The notes: generated by a model from the sequence alone, not told the origin. Shown: positions 10,560 through 21,529, numbered from the stretch's first letter. The stretch is 26,619 nt of DNA from Chara braunii (GCA_003427395.1 BFEA01000245.1:387895-414513), one strand, 5' to 3'. Made by a program: numbers and translations.

Positions 10560-11016
10560 TCTGTTTTAATAGAAATAATAAAATAAAATAAAATAAAAAT
10601 AAAAATAAAAAATAAAAAATACCAACTTAGCAACTAAGTAAACTGCTGAAAAAATTAAAAAAATTCTTATAAACCCCCTTCTTTCCACACCTGCAACCGC
10701 TCTGCATAACAATTAAACCAACTCAAACCAGTTCTTCTCCTATCAAAACTGTAATCTAAACCCCCATAAATGAGCACAATATAATCTTTGTTACAACTCG
10801 GTCGCCTGCACTGACCATTGCAACTGAGCGTAGCCCCAAAACAATAACATAGTTTAGATTTTCGCTCTCCCTCTCTCTCTTTCATCCAATCAAGCACTCC
10901 ACTCACCCTGCACGCATGTCTAATAGTCACCTCCTTTCTATTATTTTTAAAGTCCCCCTCTTGCTTTTTTAATAAATTGAATGATCAAAACATCAGTAGA
11001 CTAACTCCTTGCGCGC
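10560..11016. other. Spacer before the two-ORF retroelement
   Basis: AT-rich simple repeats (AAAAT)n lie at about 10575-10620, followed by ordinary sequence without a supported gene. It may include the 5' untranslated part of the element that begins at 11017. In-frame stops precede the ATG at 11017. Confidence 0.4.
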
Positions 11017-13714
11017 ATGTTCGCTTTGCAGGACCAGGACAGTATCCTTGTGGGTTGGCATCTAGAATTGGTCTCCGCCATTAGACCATTCTCTGCTCTT
11101 ATGCCACCCATTGTACACTACCAGATAACCATGCTGGCTATTCCTGCAGACGTCTTACGGCACGCTCACGAGGCCACTAACGGACAAGCCCCCTTCCTAA
11201 TAGAGAACTTGTCATTCAGTGACTGGGCCACCGTGGTCGCAGTAATGCAAACCAGACCCCACGAACTTGCTGACAAGATCAAGGAGCTCGCCACCAACAT
11301 CGCAGGCGTCTGCAAGAAGTCAGCCATCGAGAACAGGGAGGTGAACCTCATTGTTGCCAAGGCAGAGAAGGTTATCCTCGAACTCCATGGCTATGACACT
11401 GCACATCTCGACATCGCAGGACAGATTTCCAGTAATGAAAGAACAAAAACCTTTTCTGATATATACGTCAGCAGCATCGCATTGACACCTGCGGAACTTG
11501 AATATTTCAAAAGGAAGGAGGCTTTGAGAAGGGACAACACTCACTTCGACATTTCCACCGTGGCCAGAGACACCACCCACAAGTTCGGCAAGAACAACCC
11601 TTTCCTGCCCCTTGCATCTAGCACGTGGACAGAAAAAGTTGTTCAACACGTATATAACAGACTAGGAAAACTAGACACGTTCAACTATACTGCACCAATC
11701 AAAGTCGACACTTACATGGCGCTTATAGGGCTTAGTAGTGCAGATATAGAGAACTGTCGAACAGCTGCCAAGAATGGCACCATCCACTTCCCTGCAGGAA
11801 GAGCTGGCTTCGATGCAGACTTCCCACCGCTCTCCAAATTGGAGAAAGGTAAATGTCCAAATGCTGCACCAGAAAGGTATCCCCAGGTTCCCAGCAAATC
11901 TGCTAGAGCTCAAGAAATTGTGGAATGTCGGGAGACCATTCCTCAAATGTGCATGCACAGGCTGTGAAGTTAACTTCACATGGCTAGACCACATGCTCTG
12001 GTACGTCATCGACAACCTTGACAAGTTGGACCCGCAGGCACCCTCCGACAAAATCAGAATGCGAGAGTTCCAAGCCCTGCTACGCACATCTTGGAGAAAA
12101 CCAATCCTGGCGCAGATCACGTTCCTCTTCATGAGGGAGTACATGATGAAGATCGTTCACCTCATCACACAGAGCAGGACCATCACCGTGGAAGAGATCC
12201 TCAACTTCGAAAATTGCAAGGACGTACCCTTCGTGCGTAAGTTCACTGCGGCGCTCTTCCCCAATGTAGAAGGTCTGCTTACGCAAACAGACAACAGAAG
12301 AAGCAGCACCATTGACTACGAAGACAACTCGCTCCGCAGATGTCGCCAAATGCGACTGGGTACTCCCGCCACTAGCTCACCCGCAACACGCACACCCTCA
12401 CAACAATTCCGATCACCCACACCAAACACCGCTGCTACATGCACACCGATACACCTGTCCGCCACACCTACCCCCAACTCCAGACCACACGCTGTTCCTA
12501 CCAACACAGCACCTGACACGCTACGACAACCAACACCTGTCGATCGACAACCAACCACGACGAACACTCCGCTGCAAAACAACATGCACAACACACACAT
12601 ACAACACGCAGAACACACCCTGCAAAACAGCAATACCACACAACATGCCTCCGCAACCTCGATACACAACAACCAGCCCTCAACACGGCCAACCCTGCAA
12701 GCCGGCACACAACCGTCCCCCACCCTCGCCTCGCCGAACCACCAGACCATCCCAACCCCTGCAACCTCCCACCTGCAAATCAATGCCTTCACCCTTGCTG
12801 CATCACAACATTCCGCTAGGAACACCAACCCCACCACCCCCAGCACAAACCATTCAAACCCCTTCTTCAACATACAGAGAACCGCCAGCACAGACACTTG
12901 CTACATACCTAACCAAATCCTCACACCCGCAACTCACATACCCATCAGCAACACCACCATACTGGCCCCAACTGCAACCTACCGCACACCAGAAACAGAC
13001 AGACTTGCACGGCGAAGAGAGCAACGGCTGAGCATCGCCATGAACCCACTGCCCACCCCGCAATGAAACAATACTCGAAGAGGCAACAAGACAAGCAGAC
13101 TGCAGCCATTGCAAAACAGCAAGCAGAAGTCAAAGCGCGCAAAACGCAACCAACCGCAGTGCGATCTCCACCAGCCAGACATGCACGACGTCCTCTATGT
13201 CCAAGCACAGCGACAAAACAGCTCCGCAACTCACCAGTCACCCCCGCAAACCTTGCTACCAACCACCTTACCCAGCAATCCTGCAACTGCTTCTATTGCA
13301 CCATGTCGACCAGCACAAACACCGCAGATCATACACACTTGGCTTCCACCCACTGAACAACTGCTCCACCAGTGCCCGCAGAGACTTCATGACGGAAATC
13401 TACCTGGACAACAACCGGCAAACTCGGAGGTCATACAGGTGAGTAGCAATGAGATCAGCGAAGGGGAAAGACCGTAGCTACCTATCACCATCAGTTCACC
13501 ATCTCCAGATACTCCGCTGCGACCGACATCGGCAATCGAAGCTCTCAGACACAACTACGGTGCCAGGAGTGCTGACTCTTCCCTACTGCGTGCCTCCAGT
13601 GATCAGACAGTTCTTGACACTGAATCACCAACTTCTGACGAATCCTGGAAGAGGGTCTGTCGCAGCCTTAGCCCCGACTATCAATTCGGCACCACGAGCA
13701 TCACAAGGAGCTAG
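11017..13714 (+). pseudogene. ORF1 of a two-ORF retroelement, interrupted
   Basis: The ATG at 11017 opens a frame that reads well to the CCCC run at 11881-11884. There a one-base shift moves it to the next frame, which stays coding-like to the TAG at 13712. Two in-frame stops interrupt it: TGA at 13064 and TAG at 13475 (followed by CTA). In total it is about 900 codons. Visible parts are an N-terminal globular region (residues about 1-290), a helical region with a CxCxxC patch (KCACTGCEV, just after the shift), a long Pro/Thr/Gln/His/Asn-rich low-complexity segment (about 440-720), and a C-terminal piece containing ESWKRVCRSLSPDYQF. No known domain is recognised. Its place upstream of the reverse transcriptase suggests a Gag-like or RNA-binding accessory protein. 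The frameshift could be a sequencing error. Confidence 0.6.
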
Positions 13715-14752
13715 AAGTATGACTGCTCCGCTCCCACGTCTCTATTATAGTCCATGACATCTGCTGACACGCAATACGGAACTCAACCCACTTCCTAATA
13801 TCTACAATAAAGACTGTAGAAGTATTGACCTTCCAGTAACAAGGAATGGCTTAGCACTGCTTAGCTAAATATATGTATTGAGCATCTCGTCTAATTAGGA
13901 AGTAAAAGCCCTTACTATGACGGGATAAGCCGACTACCCTGCAGTTAGAACTAGCCAAACCTCTTGCTCCCTGAAGACTAGACACCCTCCTTGCTAGGTT
14001 CTCCACTATATTGCGAACTACCGCCGGCCATAAGACAACTCGGTGTGCACCTAACTCCCTCGCCATAGTGTTTTCTCCCATGGGTCATAGTTTCCAACTT
14101 AGTTATGTGATAGCCTTGATCTAGGTGCCAACGACACAGAACAACCGGTTGTAACCATGGACCCGAATATGGAAACTGCTCTGCAGATAGATTTGGCCCA
14201 ATAACTGGATCATCTGGAGGTTAAAAATTGGTTTCCCCCAATTGTTTGATAAATGAGTATTATCATTAATAATTGTTGCTTTTCTGAAAAAATTCATCGC
14301 TCCACATGACACGACATGCCTCTACCCCTGTATACCCGACACCACACAATGCCAATATCCCACCGGCACGCCCCGCTCCCACACCCTCCTAACCAAACTC
14401 TGCTCCCACATCTGCCTATACCCTGACTACATGTCCCCTGGCCCTCACATTACCTTCTAACCACACCCCTGTCTGTACTATCCGCAAACCTGTAACACCC
14501 CAACAAAAATACCCATGGGTCCAACTCCAATCTCTCTCCCCTTTTCCCCTTCCCCACTTCCACCACTACCTTATACATCGACACTCAAGACCCGAAATCT
14601 GCATACCAAGCACACTGCTACATGCCTGCTGATTGCCTGTTTTTTCCTATGTGCAAGGCCCCCGACTACAGACAATGGAGGATGGAAGGCTTGGCTGGAA
14701 AAACAGCTGACAGAATAATAAAATCATAATACCCTGCCACTACCCAAATCGA
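13715..14752. other. Inter-ORF region of the retroelement
   Basis: No complete gene is found. A short Kozak-like start (14157, reading MDPNMETALQIDLAQ before a stop) and the frame 14515-14718, ending NGGWKAWLEKQLTE, may be fragments of the 5' part of the RT ORF or of a further ORF. Neither can be joined to its neighbours with confidence. Confidence 0.35.
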
Positions 14753-16678
14753 TTGATGGACACACTGAAATTCAAGAAAATCTTCGAAAGAATCCTAGGA
14801 AAACACAACCCCAACGTCGTCTCTATCTTGGATACATGCACGTTCTCATGGACCTACAACGACCACATAGCTAAAGCGTTATATAAACCTGCTGCCATCT
14901 TCCGAGACTTCGAACTCGACAAATGGCTAAACATGCTGCAAAGCAGGTGCTTCTGCCAACAGCAACGATTTGCAAAATTTACTAATGACCTCCCTCCTAA
15001 CCTCCTGCCATAAGAAGAAGAAGCACACGTCATCACACTAGACACGAGCATAATTACCAACAGGGAACTCCAAACAATGATCCGCAACGGTCTAAACCAC
15101 ATTCCCCCAGTAACACCAAAGAAAAAAAACATCACTGCAGCAACCAAGTATGGGAAAACTTCACAGACACACTGAAAAAACATGGTTTCCCCTTCTCTGA
15201 CAACCATAAAAAAAAAGCGTTTGTAGAATTCACTGAAATCGTCAAACTTGCCACTGTTGATTGCCTACCACAGAGAGAAATCAACCTACATAGCTACGCC
15301 GTTAAACGCGAAACCGACTTCCTAACTAAGCACTTTTATATATCCGGGGGCTGACAAAGCACCCAACACACCCGTCATCACATGCATAAACTTAATTAGA
15401 TATCTAGCACTGAAGAGACTCTCGAGTCCAGACTTCAAACCTTTCACTATCTCTGTTAATGAACTACTTGCCTACCTAGAAGAACAACTTACCTCAACAT
15501 TCCCAGATCTCCTGACCGGTAAAAGAACACTACCCTACCTCTTTGCCACATACAAGAAACACAAAAACTCCTTCCGATGGCTGACTAACGCATCAGATGT
15601 CATCTCCTCCCCCTGGCCAACTTAGCAGCCGTCATCCTCATGGCACTTATCAAGGTCGTTAAAACCCACTGCGGAGACCTCACACAACAAACCCACTCAG
15701 ATACTGGTTTTAAAGTACCATATTGGTGGCCCATCGACTCGACATCCAACTACGTCTACAACCTACCCCCGCAGGTAATATCCGTTTTTTCAGCAGACAT
15801 AACGAGATATTATGAAACCATCCCCACCAACGACACCCCAGATGGTCTACCAAGTGCAATCCAATTTTTCACAAAACTGACCTTTCAACAAGCCAGGAAG
15901 AAATATGGAGTTGGTGTGCATCTTGCCTTCAAATTCTACTACGCTGGTGACCAATTAACCCCCACCTGTAACTGGTATAAAAACCCACCCAATGGCTACC
16001 TATCCCTAGTTGACACTGTCGTTAATACAATCGACAGGTGGCTTATTACCAACGCATACACTTCGCTCGACAACAAAATTTGGAAACAGACACTCGACAT
16101 CCCTGTGGGCGTCAGCTGCTCACCAGTATGGTGTAACATTTACTTCTTCAAATACAAATATAAGTTTATGAAAAAAATGACCTATAAAAGCAACATACAT
16201 CTCCTGCACCTATTCCAGTATGTCTTCCGATACTTCGACGACTTTCACATCCTTAACAAACCAAGAATAAATGAATTCCTCAACTTTGGCATCTCCATCA
16301 CAAGAAGTCGATACTTCCTATACCCCCTGAAGCTAATTACACATAACGAACAAACCATTGAGAAAACACAGATCAATGATAGACTCATTGGAACCAAAGC
16401 AAACTTCCTAAACACAACCATCCAAATTACCAATACGCATCCAAGAATTAAACTTCCCCATCACCAGATTCATCCAAGCACATTCTAATAGACGCATGCA
16501 GCAAGCCCTTAACCTGATTATACCCCAAATCATTACAATCATGGTGGTCGAATCTGAACCTCAGCACGCGGCAATCGAAATAAAGCAAGCAATCTTCAAT
16601 CTCACACACAATCGTTTCTCTAAGCACATATTATTTGGAATCACCAAAAAAATACTCCAGCACCCTGAAAAATACTAG
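14753..16678 (+). pseudogene. Penelope-type reverse transcriptase without GIY-YIG domain, frameshifted
   Basis: The protein begins near 14753 and ends at the TAG at 16676. The RT fingers include an ADKAP block (about 15350) and a YKKHKNSFRWLTNASDVISS stretch (about 15545-15610). Motif A is FSADITRYYETIP (about 15790-15830). The B-type motif is IPVGVSCSPVWCNIYF (about 16098-16147). The catalytic motif is RYFDDFHILN (about 16229-16258), with both aspartates intact, and GTKANFLNTTI follows. The N-terminal part has LDTSIITNRELQTMI, typical of invertebrate and protist RTs of this type. The frame changes at A8 (15122), G5 (15345), C5 (15609) and C4 (16455), all homopolymers. One TAA (15011) is in frame. 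No GIY-YIG endonuclease is seen after the RT. Assignment to the Penelope-like class is by motif memory; exact clade unknown. Confidence 0.75.
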
Positions 16679-16731
16679 TCGTTTCGCTGCTGCCCCCTAA
16701 CTGTACTACAGATACTCCAATGCACCCTCAA

Positions 16732-17099
16732 CCAACGCTACGAATAGTCAAACTGTATTGCTAAAAAATTAAAGATATGAACATCGACATACATGTGTGT
16801 GTGTAAGCCAAAATTTGGCTTGGTTTGGATGGAAAACCTACCCCATCCGGGGTAGGTCCTAAATCCTCTCTCCATATATATAAAAAAGAGGAAGACCTAC
16901 CCCACCCGGACCTCCATCACGAGGGAACGGGGAGGGACACACACACACACACACACACACATACACACACACACATATAAGTTTGATATAACATTGGAAT
17001 ATTTAAGATAATATATTAACTTTCTAATGATAAAAAAAGAAAAGGTTTTTTAATATATAATGATTTTTTTATACAATGATTTTTTTATTATGGCTAGGT
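16732..17099 (+). repeat. Direct repeat C, copy 1 (3' side of the retroelement)
   Basis: It matches 17481-17839 from CCAACG to ATGGCTAG. It contains the palindrome AGCCAAA-A-TTTGGCT (16806-16820). It also contains a hairpin in which GGGGTAGGTC (16849-16858) pairs with GACCTACCCC (16894-16903), with an inner CCTCT/AGAGG. The same GGGGTAGGT can instead pair with ACCTACCCC just upstream (16836-16844, 4-nt loop). A (CA)n tract (about 16937-16975) and AT-rich DNA complete the unit. Confidence 0.75.
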
Positions 17100-17480
17100 C
17101 TATATAACTAATTAAAACTAAAAAACTATAAAAATAAAAAATAAAAAATAAAAATAAAAAACAAAGAATAATAATAATAAAAAAAAATAATAATAATAAT
17201 AAAATAAAAAATATATATTTTTAAATTAATAAAAATAACATAAAAATAAAAATAAGAATTAATTAAAGTAATAAATAATGGAAAATAAAAAATAAAAAAA
17301 CCCTTAAAAAATAAAAAATTAGAAAAATAATAATAAAAACACTTTAAAAAAGATAATATAAAACTGGAAATACATAAATACCTCCTCGACTTTTTTTTTT
17401 TAATTCAAATATGCCAAAAAACAACTGAAAAAAAAAAAATAAAAAAATAAAATAAAAAATATAGCTCACCCATGCCCCAG
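17100..17480. other. A-rich low-complexity spacer between the two copies of repeat C
   Basis: It consists of AAAAATA/AATAATAAT simple sequence. No gene or structured element is seen. Confidence 0.6.
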
Positions 17481-17680
17481 CCAACGATAGCAATAGTTAA
17501 ACTTTGTTGTTAAAAAATTAGAGATATGAACGTCAACACACATGTGTGTGTGAAAGCCAAAAATTGGCTTGGTTTGGATGGAGGACCTACCCCGGGTGGG
17601 ATAAGTCCTGAATCCTATATACAAAAAAAGAGAGACCTAACCCACCTGGACCTCCATCACAAGGGAACGGGAAGGGACAC

Positions 17681-17711
<31 letters not shown>

Positions 17712-17839
17712 TACACACACACACGCACACACATATAACATTAGAATCATTAAGGTAATATATTATTTTTTTAATAAAAAAAAAGTTTTTTTATATATAA
17801 TGATAATTTTTCACCTTAAGAAAATTTTTATGGCTAGTT
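17481..17839 (+). repeat. Direct repeat C, copy 2
   Basis: This is a diverged copy of 16732-17099 in the same orientation, 749 bp downstream. The outer pairing GATGGAGG/CCTCCATC (about 17578 and 17660) and GGTGGG/CCCACC keep a stem possible although the inner arms have changed. A (CA)n tract (about 17680-17732) follows. It ends directly against repeat A copy 2. The apparent 70-aa frame 17526-17738 is only the repeat with its CA tract. Confidence 0.75.
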
Positions 17840-17840
17840 C

Positions 17841-18290
17841 CAAGGTCACCAGCCCGTACGTACAGAGGTCCCCGGGCAGAACTCCGTACGTACGGGCGTT
17901 CGGGGTCCCGTACGGGGTCCGAATCCGACGACGTTTAGCCCCTGCCAAAAATTATTTCGAGGCCTAAAAATAACTATTTTTTTCCGAGTTTTGTTTTATG
18001 CGTTCTCTATAACGTGAGGTACATGCCTGTAAATTTTCAAGTTATTTGGCTAAGCAAAACAATAATTAAAAATCGCCAAGTGCTCGCCCACATATTTTTT
18101 CACTTTTTACTTTTTGTTTTCAGTTTAGTTCGGGGTCTAAACAATTTTATTATTTTTTGAAACGTTTTTAGTGGGTTTTGTATTATGTGAAGTACACATC
18201 TGTAAATTTTCAGGGCTTTTAGCTATGCCAAAAAAAAAAAAAAATCGCCAAAAATAACGGTGTCGAAAACATGCTCGCACACTTACTAAA
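17841..18290 (+). repeat. Dispersed repeat A, copy 2, 5' part
   Basis: It corresponds to 9825 to about 10285: GC cluster, module 1 and module 2. Module 1 lacks a short piece (AAAGATGGC...CGTG) present in copy 1. The copy stops at ACTTACTAAA (18281-18290). The missing 3' part reappears at 19755 after an insertion. Confidence 0.8.
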
Positions 18291-18346
18291 AAGACCGCGC
18301 CAGCGCTAACAGCGTTAATGCTGCGCTAGCGCTAGGCGCCTGTCTT
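18291..18346. other. Extended hairpin at the 5' end of the insertion
   Basis: Nested pairs are AAGAC/GTCTT (18291-18295/18342-18346), GCGCC/GGCGC (18297-18301/18335-18339), AGCGCTA/TAGCGCT (18302-18308/18327-18333) and CAGC/GCTG (18310-18313/18320-18323), around the loop GTTAAT. Its outer edge coincides with the insertion boundary. Confidence 0.7.
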
Positions 18347-19754
18347 GGAATTTTTGAAGATGTCGCTGCGCCACTTAGGTGTTGGCGCCGTCGGGGGCAG
18401 TGCTCGGGCAATGGGGTATCGCACGGGTGCTATCAAAAATATGGTGGTGCCTAGCCAGAACTCGTTGATGGGGTGGCGGGAGTGTGGGGGATAGAGTGTG
18501 TGGACACTGTGGGACACGCTGCTAGAGGGTCTAAAGAGCCCTTGCTATGGGCCAGTCCCGGCTGACAGGGTTAGCATCCTGCTCGAACGAGGAAGGATGT
18601 CGGTAGATGTGTGGACGTTCGACGGACGAGATACTTGCATTGCGATTTGCCAGAGTTTCAGCTGATTTTCTACTGATTCACACCTAATGCAACTGATTGA
18701 GAGTTGAGGCCTTCGGTCTTTGATACGGAGGTGTCGTGGGAATATCCTGCCTATGAGCAATCATGGGCGGCCTGTGGCGAAAATCTGTGAGAACGGTCGA
18801 TTGTAAGGGTTTCATCTGCAACATAGCTGGATACCCTTGAGGACTGTGATTACAGTGATTCAATAAGTTTGGTGATAGAAATAGTGATTTGTTAATAGAT
18901 TGTTGTTTAATTGTTGTTTCTAGCGACCGCTGTCTCTTGTGAATAGGAACCATGTTCTTAGGGTTTCCTAGTTTGCGTGAGTCACTACTGCCTTCTGTAG
19001 TTTTATTTTCAATTGATGATAGAAATAGTCACTTGTTAGTGTTCTTTGGCGAAACTATAGTTTCTTTTACGTTTGCTGTTGTTTCTATTCCTTGTAGATA
19101 ATAGGAATTGTGTTCTCCTAGTAATTGTGATGAACGTGGGGCTCTTTCTATGTTAGTTGCCTCCTGTGCTTCTTGTGGATAATATGAACTATGTTTACTA
19201 GTGCTTTCCAGATTGTTTTCAGTTATGGATATAAATAGTTGTTTGTTATTGTTTTGTTGGTGAAATTGTAGCTTCTTCTACGTTTGCCGTTGTTTTAATT
19301 CTTGGAGACAATAGGATTATTGTTTTGAATGATTGTAGAAATATTGTTGTACCTGATATCTCCTGTGATTTAGTTTGAGTGTAGAAATAATGTTTGTTTC
19401 GAACCATGAAAAATAAGAAATAGTATCTGTTCCGAATGACAAACTTGGTAATCTAAAAAAAAATAGGTTATGTTACTAGGCTGTTTACTTTGATTTGCTT
19501 TGTTGCATATGTTTGTCTTGCAGGCTACTGGTTTATGGAAGGCTAACATTTCGTTGTTTTTAACTTTGTTTACGTAGTTGGTTGAATGGTTGTGTTTCGT
19601 TCTGTTTCTGCAGACTGGACATGCACCCGGCCGGAGTAGTAGGGAGTAAGCTTGGGGCTGTTAAAGCTTTGTGTGGGACGCCGGGCCCGTTTCCCGGCAT
19701 TATTGAAAAAGAGAAGCCGTGTATTCGTGTTAAAATAATAATAATAATAATAAT
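18291..19754 (+). mobile_element. 1.46-kb insertion splitting repeat A, probably non-LTR/non-autonomous
   Basis: It lies exactly where copy 2 of repeat A is broken. The 5' end is a long hairpin (18291-18346). The 3' end has a GCCGGG/CCCGGC hairpin (about 19681-19698), then about seven AAT units (19733-19754), as in non-LTR retrotransposons and SINEs that end in a simple repeat. TACT occurs at both borders and could be a short target duplication. The middle (18870-19400) has diverged units containing GATAGAAATAGT at about 18874, 19017 and a weaker copy near 19226. There is no reading frame of note, so it is non-autonomous or 5'-truncated. Confidence 0.6.
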
Positions 19755-19866
19755 ACTTTTTTTGTTTTATTTATTTTTATTATTAGTATTTGTTTTCCGT
19801 ATTTTATCTGCATTTCAAATCCGGTAAGGAATTCGGATGTAATGCTCAGGGAAATAAGATTTAATT
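19755..19866 (+). repeat. Dispersed repeat A, copy 2, 3' part
   Basis: It matches about 10300-10415 of copy 1 (TTATTAGTATTTGTTTT, then GGTAAGGAATTC, GATGTAATGCTCAGG). Together with 17841-18290 it restores one full repeat around the insertion. Confidence 0.8.
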
Positions 19867-20902
19867 AAATTAATAAATAATAAATAATAAATAATAAATA
19901 CTAAAAAATAAAAATAAAAATAAAAATAAAAAATATATAAAATCGTAAATACATAAATACCTTTTCAACTTTTTTATAATTAATAAGTCTGCCAAAAATA
20001 AACAAAATAAAAAATACAGAAAATTAAAATGAAAATTAAAAGTATAGTCTACCCACACTTATCACACACACAGAAACCAACAACGACATTATATGACTTA
20101 TACAGGGACAAACAGCACATACCACTCGTGATAAACACAAACATAAAAATAGAGACCCTCTCTCGCATACCCCTTCGGTTATGGGACTCACCATATGATA
20201 ATGAACCAAGAAGACCATCCCTTAATCACGCATACTACGCGAAAAATTATCCTCCCTTAAAAACTTAAAAAAAAAAAAAAAAAAAAAACATTACAAAAGA
20301 CAAACACGGAAACGCTGTACCTGGCCAAAAACGAAAACAACAACACTCGTAACGACAACAGAGAAACCTGATGAACCACGTACGGCACTCGAACGAAACG
20401 CCACCACCACCCAATGACAAATTCTCGCTGACGCTACGACCCGAATACCACCATAGCGAGAACATGATACGACGCTATGGACAAGACAAAACAAAGACAA
20501 AAACTTGGAATCTACGGAGAAGCATAACATACACTGCGCTCTATGGCGACAACTGCATACGTACCCCCCCACACAACGCTAAGCCCTGGCACAATAGTAC
20601 TATGCTACCTAGAGCGCCAATCCCATGAACCCCCGCCCAAGAACCCCCTTCGATCCCCTCTACCACTGGCACCTCCCTCCTGACCATCGCCTGCTCCATG
20701 GCACAATGCATATCCCACTACAATGCACACAACCCCTCCCTAATCCCAAAGCTCACCCTACGTCCCCCTCCCCTGACCCAGCAGTTGATCCATACTATTT
20801 ATATCCCTCCACAACCCTGTACTACCTTCTTTCTGCGCTCGCCCACCTGCTATGGTGTATGCAAACGAGCTTTTGCAACATGCACTGCTACCGGTACTGC
20901 AC
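19867..20902. other. Low-complexity stretch with possible degenerate coding traces
   Basis: TAAATAA/AAAATAA simple sequence (19868-20030) is followed by two plus-strand open stretches in one frame, 20029-20268 and 20371-20628. They are separated by a run of about 23 A residues (20266-20288) and a stop. The first has a protein-like look (KIETLSRIPLRLWDSPYDNE) but no domain. I cannot assign it, and chance or an old element are both possible. The rest up to 20902 is C/A/T-rich without a gene. Confidence 0.25.
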
Positions 20903-21478
20903 GCACTTCGCACACGCGTGCAACCAGGCAAGCTGAACTGGTCTCCCTGGCTGGTAAGGCATAGTATTGTGCCTCCTACATTGCGCTTCGTGCAACGTAG
21001 CGCCTGATCATAGCCCTTCGTGCAACATAGCGTCTGATCACTCGCCTGCCATCGTCGGATTCATCTATGGAGGCGACTGATATGACTGCTTCACCAACCT
21101 TGACCCCTCAGGTATGGATCCTTTGTGTCCGAACCTCTAACTGCCTGTGCTATACCTCTTAGAAATCTCTAATTACCTTCCCCACACCGCTATGCTAACA
21201 GGAGCCTAACGACTAATCCCTCTGATGAGCTGCTATGGGTAATAGGCGGCGAAAAGCGCACTTAAGGGTGTGCATCCCCCCTACGGCTGGGTTCTCATAC
21301 CCATTCCTAACCCTGCTAACCTACTAACTCTAACTTTGCTAACCTGCTCCTTATCTAATTTGTGCCTTGATGTATCCTGTACCTAACTACTCCCCTTCCC
21401 CCCCTTGCCTAACATTGGACGTAATGACAATGTCTAGTGTCTCATTCTGAATGGGATGGTCGTGTTTTACACACACCC

Positions 21479-21480
<2 letters not shown>
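20903..21480 (+). repeat. Dispersed repeat B, copy 2
   Basis: It matches 2385-2970 from GCACTTCGCACAC to TTTTACACACACCCC in the same orientation, 18.5 kb apart. The 30-bp tandem unit is again present (about 20982-21040), with more changes. The copy runs into a long (CA)n tract, whereas copy 1 continues into unrelated sequence, so this marks the 3' limit of the element. Confidence 0.85.
21201..21295 (+). ncRNA. Hammerhead ribozyme, type I, short stem III (copy 2)
   Basis: The core CTGATGA (21222-21228), GAA (21251-21253) and cleavage triplet TTA (21262-21264) are intact, with predicted cleavage between 21264 and 21265. Stem I CCCT/AGGG (21218-21221/21265-21268), stem II GCTGCT/GGCGGC (21229-21234/21245-21250) and stem III AAG/CTT (21254-21256/21261-21263) equal those of copy 1. 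In the 51-nt core the two copies differ at four positions: two in loop II and two in loop III (CGCA here, TGCG there). The distal helix GGAGCCTAAC (21201-21210) against GCTGGGTTCT (21286-21295) has gained one A-C mismatch. Confidence 0.85.

Positions 21481-21481
<1 letters not shown>

Positions 21482-21529
<48 letters not shown>

Noticed and set aside
11849-11894. A 46-nt GT-AG intron in ORF1 that would also restore the frame
   Set aside because: It keeps phase, but a one-base shift at the CCCC run joins the protein more smoothly, and the other frameshifts in the element are also at homopolymers.
12316-12897. Cys/Val-rich 193-codon minus-strand frame
   Set aside because: It is the antisense shadow of the Pro/Thr/His-rich segment of ORF1.
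18950-18970. Telomere repeat (TTAGGG)
   Set aside because: Only a single occurrence; no array of telomeric units is present in the window.
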